In this document: piece after piece, positions 43,015 to 50,168 of the stretch | Layout: every line of letters begins with the position of its first letter | Numbering within the stretch: position 1 is the first letter of the stretch | NCBI RefSeq assembly: GCF_018070345.1 | Contig: NZ_JAGPXX010000018.1 | Location: 1-64,000, forward strand | Length of the DNA: 64,000 bases | DNA from: Streptomyces sp. F63 | GTDB taxonomy: Bacteria > Actinomycetota > Actinomycetes > Streptomycetales > Streptomycetaceae | Reading direction: 5' to 3' | Translations under genes and position numbers: made by a program | The notes under the pieces: model-generated | Told to the model about the DNA's origin: nothing | What the model saw: the letters and a program-made list of their open reading frames with translations, nothing else | The model's database searches: none

Positions 43015-44319
43015 ATGGACCTCGATCTGCCCATTCCGCCCGCCCCCATCCGGCCCGTCCTCACCGAACTCCGCCTGCCCGCCTACAAGTCGCACCGTGG
43101 CACCGTCCTCCCGCTCGCACCGCTCACCTTCCTCGCGGGCCCCAGCGGAAGCGGCAAGTCGGCCGCCCTGGAGGCCATGGCGGCGCTGGCGCGGCTGGGG
43201 ACGGGCGCCGCGCTCGGCGAGGTGTTCCCCGATCCGGCGTCCTGTGTGCCGGAGTGGGCGGCGGCGGACGGCGGCCGGCAGGGGTGCGGTTTCCGGATCG
43301 GCTGCACGGTCGATGGCCCGGCCGGCCCCGTCCGCCTCGACGTGGCCCTGCGGGCCGAGCCCGAACTCCGTTTCTCGGGTGAGCGGTTGACGGCCGGCGG
43401 CCGGATCCTGCTGACCACCGCCCACCGTGACCCCCGGCGCCGCTCCGTCCAGGCGGAGTGGCACACCGCCGGTTCGGCACGGGTGACCAGGGCCCCGCTC
43501 CCCGACGACCGGCTCGGCACGGCGCTGCTGCCGCTGCGCGTCGCGGGGACGACGGAGGGCCAGCGGCAGGTGCTGGCCGCGGCGGAGCAGGTCGTGGTGG
43601 CCCTGCGCTCGTCCTTCGCCTGCGATCCGCGCCCCGACCTGATGCGGTCGCCCGTCTCCGCCGGAGAGGGCCGGCTGCGGGGCGGCTGCGGGAATCTCGC
43701 GGAGGTGCTGCGGCGCACCCGCGGCGAGTGCGGGACCCGGCACGCCGCCCTGGTCGCGGCCTCCCGCACGGGCTGCGCCGGGGAGGTCCGGGACCTGGTG
43801 GTGGAGGAGCTCGCCGACGGTACGGTACGGGCGGTGCTGCGGCGCGGCGCCCGCCCCGCCACCCCCGTGGAGCGGCTCGGCGACGGCGAGTTGCGCTATC
43901 TGGCCCTGGCGCTGGTGCTGCTGACCGGACCGGGGGTGCTGGACGTGGACCCGGTCGCGGAAGTGCTGTCGGCCCGGCAGGTGCTCACCGTGCTGGCGGA
44001 CGACTTCGACCGCAGCCTGGACCGGCGGCAGACGGCGGAACTGCTCTCCCTGGCGGCGCGGATGACCCGTCGCGGGCACATCCGGCTGCTGGGCACCCTG
44101 CGGGACGGGACGTCGGTGCCCGGAGTGGAGGACGCGGTGGCCGCGAACGGTGTGTACGGCGCTAACGGCGCTAACGGCGCTAACAGCGCGAAGGGCGTGA
44201 AGGGCGCGAACGGCGCGAGGGGTGGCCGTGGCACCGGGGGCGCCGCCGGCGGAGCGCACGGCGTGCGGGTGGTACATCTGGAAGGTGACCGAGACCCCCG
44301 GGGCCGAGACCGGCCATGA
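43015..44319 (+). CDS. SMC/RecF-like ATPase
   Basis: 434 residues from the ATG at 43015. Walker A is FLAGPSGSGKSAALEAMAAL; a signature-like stretch is VERLGDGELRYLALALVLLT, and a Walker B-like position lies in VLTVLADDFDRSLD. The arrangement resembles AAA_21/AAA_15 ATPases related to OLD/RecF rather than transporters. The substrate is unknown. The last ~55 residues are a Gly-Ala-Asn repetitive tail (GANGANGANSAKGVKGANGA) encoded by a ggcgctaac-like repeat. It overlaps the MazG gene by ~35 bp, so the two are probably cotranscribed. Confidence 0.8.
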   Translation: MDLDLPIPPAPIRPVLTELRLPAYKSHRGTVLPLAPLTFLAGPSGSGKSAALEAMAALARLGTGAALGEVFPDPASCVPEWAAADGGRQGCGFRIGCTVDGPAGPVRLDVALRAEPELRFSGERLTAGGRILLTTAHRDPRRRSVQAEWHTAGSARVTRAPLPDDRLGTALLPLRVAGTTEGQRQVLAAAEQVVVALRSSFACDPRPDLMRSPVSAGEGRLRGGCGNLAEVLRRTRGECGTRHAALVAASRTGCAGEVRDLVVEELADGTVRAVLRRGARPATPVERLGDGELRYLALALVLLTGPGVLDVDPVAEVLSARQVLTVLADDFDRSLDRRQTAELLSLAARMTRRGHIRLLGTLRDGTSVPGVEDAVAANGVYGANGANGANSAKGVKGANGARGGRGTGGAAGGAHGVRVVHLEGDRDPRGRDRP

Positions 44320-44719
44320 CCTGCCCGCGCTGCGGCGCCGGCTCGCCGCCTTCGCGGCGGCGCGCGCCTGGCAGCCGTACCACACCCCGAAGAACCTGGC
44401 GGCGGCGCTGAGCGTCGAGGCGGCGGAGCTGCTGGAGATCTTTCAGTGGCTCACGCCGGAGGAGTCGGCGCGGGTCATGGCCGACCCGGAACGGGCGCAC
44501 CGCGTCGAGGACGAGGTGGCCGACGTCCTGGCGTATCTGCTGCAGTTCTGCGAGGTGCTGGACATCGATCCGGCCGCGGCCCTGGCGGCCAAGATCGAGC
44601 GCAATGAGCGGCGTTTCCCGGTGCCGGAGGGGCCCGGGCGGCGGGCGCGGTTCCCGGGGTCGGCGGGGCCGTTCAGGGATGAATCGAAGGACCGGCCCCT
44701 TGATCGCAACTCTCCGTGA
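44285..44719 (+). CDS. MazG-like nucleotide pyrophosphohydrolase
   Basis: 144 residues from the GTG at 44285, chosen because the upstream frame overlaps the ATPase C-terminal tail. MazG/RS21-type helices with Mg-binding acidic residues: LAAALSVEAAELLEIFQWLT and HRVEDEVADVLAYLLQFCEV (E-x2-E and E-x2-D). These enzymes remove pyrophosphate from (d)NTPs, including damaged ones. It is cotranscribed with the ATPase. A 7-bp hairpin (44710-44726) has the stop codon in its loop. Confidence 0.88.
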   Translation: MTETPGAETGHDLPALRRRLAAFAAARAWQPYHTPKNLAAALSVEAAELLEIFQWLTPEESARVMADPERAHRVEDEVADVLAYLLQFCEVLDIDPAAALAAKIERNERRFPVPEGPGRRARFPGSAGPFRDESKDRPLDRNSP

Positions 44720-44745
44720 CGGAGAGCTAATCAACACGGGAACTA

Positions 44746-44754
44746 TTGTCCACA
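44746..44754 (+). promoter_or_regulatory. Single DnaA-box match
   Basis: TTGTCCACA is the preferred Streptomyces DnaA box. It lies 93 nt upstream of the DUF6099-like gene. A lone box is not an origin; it may be a regulatory or titration site. Confidence 0.35.
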
Positions 44755-44838
44755 GATTCCGAAAAACCCTGGTCTTCCGGCTGCCGTTCAGTCACTCTAG
44801 GTGATGGCAGTGATCGCTCCAAGGAGGGAGGTGGACCC

Positions 44839-45315
44839 ATGGACGCAGCTCGGCTGATCGAGGACACCCGGCACGGCCTCGCTCGGGCCCGGGCCCCGCA
44901 GGAGATCGTTGCCGAGGCATGGCAGGCACAGGCGCTGGCGGAGGCCGTGGGAACCCATCTTCTGCTCTACGGTCCGCAGGAGTTCGAGAGCGAGGCCCGG
45001 GGACTGAGCGAGGCGGGCGGACGGCTGCGCGGTTCCTTCCCGGAGGCGGCGTGGCGGACGGGCCGCGTGCGGGCCGCCCGGCTGTCGGACGTCCATGACC
45101 AGCGGCGGGTGCTCATCGGACTGGGTGCGCTCCTCGGGGAGGTGGGGATCGCGCTGGTGGGGGTGGCGTGCTCGGCGGAAGTGGAGAGTTTCTACTGGCA
45201 GTGCATGGAAGTGATCGACGCGGTGGACGAGTCGGGGGACCGGGTCGGCGGACTGCTGCGGCAGCTGGAAGAGCTGGAGCAGCCCCGTTCGGACTCGGCC
45301 GCGTGGCCGTCCTGA
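44839..45315 (+). CDS. DUF6099-like protein
   Basis: 158 residues from the ATG at 44839 after AAGGAGGGAGG; an earlier in-frame ATG lacks that site. Helical and acidic: MDAARLIEDTRHGLARARAP, then AEAWQAQALAEAVGTHLLLY and VACSAEVESFYWQCMEVIDA. I associate this pattern with a conserved Streptomyces family of unknown function (DUF6099), recalled without a search. A two-copy 14-bp repeat (tgacacggtcctcc) starts at its stop codon (~45313). Confidence 0.75.
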   Translation: MDAARLIEDTRHGLARARAPQEIVAEAWQAQALAEAVGTHLLLYGPQEFESEARGLSEAGGRLRGSFPEAAWRTGRVRAARLSDVHDQRRVLIGLGALLGEVGIALVGVACSAEVESFYWQCMEVIDAVDESGDRVGGLLRQLEELEQPRSDSAAWPS

Positions 45316-45590
45316 CACGGTCCTCCTGACACGGTCCTCCTGACGCGGCCGTCCTGAGCATGCCGCCGGGCGGCTCGCGCGGGGCGGTGCGACCGCTGGC
45401 CGCTGCTCGCCGGCCGCGGGCCGCTGACCACTGGCCGTGCCCCCGCGCCCCCGCGTCCGGGCGGTCGCCGCCGGCGCGAGCCCGGGAGGCACCGTCCGCC
45501 GGTGGAACGGCGGACGGCCGCACTCCCGCGCCCACACCGGGACCGGCCCGGCCGCGACTCGGCCCGGCCCGGGCGCGACCCGGCCCCGGC

Positions 45591-46514
45591 TCAGTCCAGC
45601 TGCGGCTTGACCTCGGTGGCGATCAGTTCGAGCTGGTCGAGGTCGGAGAGGTCCAGCAGCTGCAGGTAGACGCGCTCCGAACCGGCCTCCCGGTACCGGC
45701 CGATCTTCTCCACGATCTCGCCCGGCGAACCGCACAGCCCGTTCTCCCGCAGTTCCTCCACCTCGCGTCCGATGACCCCGGCCCGCCGGGCGACCTCCGC
45801 GTCGTTCCGGCCCGCACAGATCACCAGGGCGTTGGAGTAGACGAGTTCGGACGGATCGCGTCCCGCCTCCGCGGCGGCGGCGCGGACCCGGGCGAACTGC
45901 CGCTCGGTGTCCCCGGGCAGCGCGAACGGCACATTGAACTCGTCGGCGAAGCGCGCCGCGAGCGCCGGCGTCCGCTTGGCGCCGAGCCCGCCCACCAGCA
46001 CGGGCACCTTCGGCTGGGCCGGCTTCGGCAGGGCGGGGGAGTCGGAGAGCCGGTAGAAGCGGCCGTCGTAGTCGAAGCGTTCGCCGACCGGGGTGCGCCA
46101 CAGGCCGGTGACGATCTCCAGTTGCTCCTCCAGCCGCGCCAGCTTCTCCTTGGGGAAGGGGATGCCGTAGGCGGCGTGCTCCTCGGCGTACCAGCCCGCG
46201 CCCAGGCCGAGTTCCACCCGGCCGCCGGACATCCGGTCGACCTGCGCGACCTGGATGGCGAGCACGCCGGGGAGCCGGAAGGTCCCCGCGGTCATCAGGG
46301 TGCCGAGGCGGATGCGCTCGGTCTCCCGGGCCAGCCCGGCCAGGGTGATCCAGGCGTCCGTCGGGCCGGGCAGACCGTCGACGCTCCCCATGTGCAGATA
46401 GTGGTCGGACCGGAAGAAGGCGCTGTAGCCCAGATCCTCGGTGGCCTTGGCCACGCGGAGCAGGGTGTCGTAGTCGGCGCCCTGCTGGGGCTCGGTGAAA
46501 ACTCGCAGATCCAT
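45591..46514 (-). CDS. LLM-class F420-dependent oxidoreductase
   Basis: 307 residues from the ATG at 46514 with GATGGAGG upstream. The luciferase-like TIM barrel is clear: RSDHYLHMGSVDGLPGPTDA, LAGLARETERIRLGTLMTAG, VAQVDRMSGGRVELGLGAGW, and VPVLVGGLGAKRTPALAARF. It probably uses F420 to reduce or oxidise a small molecule. It stands alone, convergent to the DUF6099 gene. Confidence 0.92.
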   Translation of the reverse strand: MDLRVFTEPQQGADYDTLLRVAKATEDLGYSAFFRSDHYLHMGSVDGLPGPTDAWITLAGLARETERIRLGTLMTAGTFRLPGVLAIQVAQVDRMSGGRVELGLGAGWYAEEHAAYGIPFPKEKLARLEEQLEIVTGLWRTPVGERFDYDGRFYRLSDSPALPKPAQPKVPVLVGGLGAKRTPALAARFADEFNVPFALPGDTERQFARVRAAAAEAGRDPSELVYSNALVICAGRNDAEVARRAGVIGREVEELRENGLCGSPGEIVEKIGRYREAGSERVYLQLLDLSDLDQLELIATEVKPQLD

Positions 46515-47179
46515 GCCTCCATCTTGCCTGCGGCGCAGGGCGGAACCACTCGGGAGCCGCTGTGTCCGGGCCGGGCCGAGCCGAGCCGAAGCCGAAGCGG
46601 AACCCGATGCCGGGGCCGGGGCCGGTCCGGGTATGGGAGGCGCTTGTCGCGAAGTGCCGGGAGGCGTCGCTGGGCGGGGCACGGGGGCGGCGCCCCGGCC
46701 GGTACGGCGTACCCCGGGCCGGTCCGGGTGAGCGGCCCGGCGGCCATCGCGGGCGGTTCCGGCCCGTACGCGCGATCCCCATGCCGGTCCGCCCCCCGGT
46801 CCGGTCCGGTCCGCCCCCCCCGGTCCGGTCCGGCCCCCCGGTCCGCCCCGGGTCCGCCCCCGGTCCGGTCCGGTCCGGCCGGGGGCCGGGTCGCCCCGTC
46901 GCGTCTCCGCCCTGCTCCCGGCCCGTAGCCTGGAAACACCGAGGCCGCAGCGGCCGGCGCGGGCCGTGACCGGCTCCGTCCCGATGGGCCTCGTCCCGCC
47001 CCCGCGCCCTCCCGGGGTGCCCCGCCCTGGCCGACCGCCGGGTCCCGTTCCGGCCGGCCGCGTCCCGACCGCCCGCAACCGTCCCGACCACCGCAACCGT
47101 TCCGACCAGCCGCAACCGTTCCGACCACCCGCAACCGTTCCGACCACCCGCAACCGTTCGAGCGAGGTGACCAGCGCCC
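46515..47179. other. 665-bp intergenic, low complexity and repeats
   Basis: No gene seen. From 46795 to 46870 there is a C-rich run of ggtccggtcc/ccccccc repeats. From 47072 to 47159 there is a ~19-bp tandem array directly upstream of the methyltransferase gene. The open frames in it are low-complexity. Confidence 0.45.
47072..47159. repeat. 18-19-bp tandem repeat, ~5 copies
   Basis: Copies of cgcaaccgttccgaccac start at about 47074, 47092, 47111, 47130 and 47149 (first variant cgcaaccgtcccgacca, last truncated). The array ends ~20 nt before the GTG of the homocysteine methyltransferase gene, with its ribosome binding site GAGGTGA between. The position suggests iteron-like operator sites. 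Confidence 0.85.
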
Positions 47180-48190
47180 GTGTCCGTACCCGCCCGCCCC
47201 CTGGCGGCCGCTCTCGCCGAGGGTCCCGTCGTCCTCGACGGGGGGCTGTCGAACCAGCTCGCCGCCCAGGGCTGCGACCTCTCCGACCCGCTCTGGTCGG
47301 CCCGGCTGCTGGCGGACGGCCCCGGGCAGATCGGGGCCGCGCACGCGGCGTATCTCCGCGCGGGCGCCCGGGTCCTCATCACCGCGAGCTACCAGGCGAC
47401 CTTCGAAGGCTTCGCCCGCCGCGGTCTCGGCCGCGCGGAAACCGCCCGGCTGCTGCGCCGCAGTGTGCGGCTGGCCCGCCGGGCGGCGGAGCGGGGCGCG
47501 GCGGACCACGGCGTGGCGGGGGACGTCCACGTCGCCGCGTCCGTCGGGCCGTACGGGGCGATGCTCGCCGACGGCAGCGAGTACCGGGGCCGGTACGGGC
47601 TGAGCGTGCGCGCGCTGGAGCGGTTCCACCGGCCGCGGATCGAGGCCCTGGCCGAGGCGGGGCCGGATGTGCTCGCCCTGGAGACCGTCCCGGACACGGA
47701 CGAGGCGGAGGCCCTGCTCGCCGCGGCGGAGGGCACCGGCCTGCCCGTCTGGCTGTCGTACACGGTCTCCGGAGGGGAGACCCGGGCCGGGCAGCCGCTC
47801 GCCGAGGCGTTCCGGATCGCCGCCGGACGTGAGGAGGTGATCGCGGTGGGCGTCAACTGCTGCGATCCGCGCGACGCGGACGGCGCGGTCGCGCTCGCCG
47901 CCCGGGTGACCGGCAAGCCCGTCGTGGTCTACCCCAACAGCGGCGAGACCTGGGACGCCGCGGCCCGCGACTGGCGCGGACCGGGCACCTACGATCCGGC
48001 GCGCGCGCCCGCGTGGCGGGACGCCGGCGCGCGGCTCATCGGCGGCTGCTGCCGGGTGGGCCCCGGGCGGATCGCGGACGTGGCCCGGAGCCTGGCCACC
48101 GGGGCGACGGGAGCCACTGGAGCCACGGGAGCCACCGGGGCGGCCGGGGCGGCCGGGGCGGCCGGGGCGAAAGGAGCCGCCGGGCCGTGA
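47180..48190 (+). CDS. mmuM: Homocysteine S-methyltransferase
   Basis: 336 residues from a GTG at 47180. It transfers a methyl group from S-methylmethionine or SAM to homocysteine, giving methionine, with Zn held by Cys. Motifs: PVVLDGGLSNQLAAQGCDLS at the N-terminus, then VGVNCCDPRDA (Zn Cys) and ARLIGGCCRVGPGRIADVAR (Zn Cys pair). The last ~35 residues are a collagen-like GAT/GAA tail encoded by a tandem repeat. It is 16-43 nt upstream of hen1, so it may be in the RNA repair operon, regenerating methionine for SAM. Confidence 0.93.
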   Translation: MSVPARPLAAALAEGPVVLDGGLSNQLAAQGCDLSDPLWSARLLADGPGQIGAAHAAYLRAGARVLITASYQATFEGFARRGLGRAETARLLRRSVRLARRAAERGAADHGVAGDVHVAASVGPYGAMLADGSEYRGRYGLSVRALERFHRPRIEALAEAGPDVLALETVPDTDEAEALLAAAEGTGLPVWLSYTVSGGETRAGQPLAEAFRIAAGREEVIAVGVNCCDPRDADGAVALAARVTGKPVVVYPNSGETWDAAARDWRGPGTYDPARAPAWRDAGARLIGGCCRVGPGRIADVARSLATGATGATGATGATGAAGAAGAAGAKGAAGP

Positions 48191-48233
48191 AATCCCGTGG
48201 TGGGGCGTGGCGTCGTCCGGCGATACTCACACG

Positions 48234-50168
48234 GTGTTCCTCACCATCGGCACCACCGGCACCCCTGACCGCCCGGCGACCGACCTCGGCTTCCTGCTGC
48301 ACAAGCACCCCGACCGGGCGCAGGCGTTCTCCACCTCTTACGGCACGGCGCACGTCCTCTACCCCGAGGCGTCCGCCGGGCGCTGCACGGCCGCGCTCCT
48401 GCTGGAGGTGGACCCGGTCGCGCTGGTCCGCCGCGGCAGGGGACGGGACCGCGGCGCGTCACCCGACGGCGCGCTCGCCCAGTACGTCAACGACCGCCCG
48501 TACGCGGCCTCCTCGCTGCTCGCCGTCGCCCTCGGCAAGGTCTTCGCCAGCGCACTCAAGGGCCGTTGCGAGGCCCGCCCCGAGTTGCCGGGGCGGGACC
48601 TGCCGCTGCGCATCGAGGTCCCGGCGCTCTCGGCACGGGGCGGGCCGGCGCTCGTACGGCGCCTGTTCGAACCGCTGGGCTGGGCGGTCTCCGCCGAACC
48701 GGTGCCCCTGGACGACCGGTTCCCCGAGTGGGGCGACTCCCGTTACGTCCGGCTGGTGCTGGAGGGCGAGCGGCAACTGGCAGAGGTCCTGCGCCAGTTG
48801 TACGTCCTGCTGCCGGTCCTCGACGACGCCAAGCACTACTGGGTGGCCCCGGACGAGGTGGAGAAACTGCTCCGTTCCGGCGCGGGGTGGCTGCCGGACC
48901 ACCCGGAACGCGAGCTGATCGCCGGCCGCTATCTGGCCCGCCGCCGCGGCCTGGCCCGGCAGGCCCTGGAACGGCTGGCCCTGGCCCGGCTCGCGGAGGC
49001 GGACGACAGCGAACCGGAGGAGTTCGACAACGCCGTGGTGGACGACGGGCCCGAGGACGCCGTGCCCGAGGACGCGGCGGGGGCCGGTCAGGCCGCGGCC
49101 GGGGGAACCGGAGGAGCCGGGGGAGTCGCGGGCCTCGCCGGCGCGCCGAGCGCCGGGGCCCATACGGCCGGCCGGTCCGCCGGGGGGTCTGCCGGTGCGG
49201 GGGAGATCGGCGCGGAAGCGGGTGTGGGTGAGCCCGGTACCGGAGGCGCGGCTTCCGGGGCCGTCACCGGCGCTGCCCCGATTCCGCGCCCCACCGCCGC
49301 GTTCCCGACCGCCGCCACCGCCGCCACCGCCGCCACCGCCGCCACGGCAGCGGCGGCAGCGACGGCAGCGACGGCAGCCACCGGCGCCGAGGGCGCCACA
49401 GCCGCCGAGCGGCCGGTTTCCCTGGCCGTGCGGCGGCGTGAGGCGATCCTCGCCGCGCTGCGCGACTGCGGCGCGGCCCGGGTGCTCGATCTCGGCTGTG
49501 GGCAGGGCCAGTTGGTGGCCGCGTTGTTGTCCGACCCCCGGTTCACGGAGATCGTCGGCATGGACGTGTCCCCGCGTGCCCTGCGGATGGCCGCACGCCG
49601 CCTGCGGCTGGAACGGCTGGGGGAGCGTCAGGCGGGACGCGTCCGGCTGATCCAGGGATCCCTCGCGTACACGGACGCCCGGCTGCGCGGTTACGACGCA
49701 GCCGTGCTCAGCGAGGTCGTGGAGCACGTCGACCCGCCACGGCTGCCCGCCCTGGAGCACGCGGTGTTCGGGGCGGCCCGGCCGCGGACCGTGGTCGTCA
49801 CCACGCCCAACGCGGAGTACAACGTGCGCTGGGAGAGCCTCCCCGCCGGACGGCACCGCCATCACGACCACCGCTTCGAGTGGGACCGGGCCGCGTTCCG
49901 GGCCTGGGCGCACCGGGTGGCGGAACGGCACGGCTACGAGGTGGCGTTCGCGCCCGTCGGTCCCGACGACCCGGAGGTGGGCCCGCCCACGCAGCTCGCC
50001 CGGTTCACGCTGCCCGCCGCCGCACCGGAGCGGACGGTGCGGCGAGCGACCGCCCCGGGCCCCGCGGGCACCGCCCCGGCCTCTGCGGCCGCCGCCCCGG
50101 CTCCCGCGGCCACCACTCCGGCCTCCGCGGCCACCGCCACGAACCCGAAGGAGGCGACGACGGCATGA
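48234..50168 (+). CDS. hen1: 3'-terminal RNA ribose 2'-O-methyltransferase Hen1
   Basis: About 644 residues from the GTG at 48234, preferred because Hen1 proteins begin near FLTI; an in-frame GTG at 48207 is the alternative. N-terminal Hen1 domain: RPATDLGFLLHKHPDRAQAF and LFEPLGWAVSAEPVPLDDRF. C-terminal SAM methyltransferase: VLDLGCGQGQLVAALL, then EVVEHVDPPRLPALEHAVF (the Mg-binding E-x2-E-H motif) and HHDHRFEWDRAAFRAW. It 2'-O-methylates the cleaved RNA end so the ligated product resists re-cleavage. A ~130-residue Ala/Gly/Thr-rich linker (from ~49050 to 49400, DNA triplet repeats) separates the two domains. Its stop overlaps pnkp (ATGA). Confidence 0.93.
   Translation: MFLTIGTTGTPDRPATDLGFLLHKHPDRAQAFSTSYGTAHVLYPEASAGRCTAALLLEVDPVALVRRGRGRDRGASPDGALAQYVNDRPYAASSLLAVALGKVFASALKGRCEARPELPGRDLPLRIEVPALSARGGPALVRRLFEPLGWAVSAEPVPLDDRFPEWGDSRYVRLVLEGERQLAEVLRQLYVLLPVLDDAKHYWVAPDEVEKLLRSGAGWLPDHPERELIAGRYLARRRGLARQALERLALARLAEADDSEPEEFDNAVVDDGPEDAVPEDAAGAGQAAAGGTGGAGGVAGLAGAPSAGAHTAGRSAGGSAGAGEIGAEAGVGEPGTGGAASGAVTGAAPIPRPTAAFPTAATAATAATAATAAAAATAATAATGAEGATAAERPVSLAVRRREAILAALRDCGAARVLDLGCGQGQLVAALLSDPRFTEIVGMDVSPRALRMAARRLRLERLGERQAGRVRLIQGSLAYTDARLRGYDAAVLSEVVEHVDPPRLPALEHAVFGAARPRTVVVTTPNAEYNVRWESLPAGRHRHHDHRFEWDRAAFRAWAHRVAERHGYEVAFAPVGPDDPEVGPPTQLARFTLPAAAPERTVRRATAPGPAGTAPASAAAAPAPAATTPASAATATNPKEATTA

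Noticed and set aside
44746..44754. Replication origin
   Set aside because: Only one DnaA box and no cluster or dnaA gene.
47072..47159. CRISPR array
   Set aside because: Units are contiguous with no unique spacers; it is a tandem repeat.
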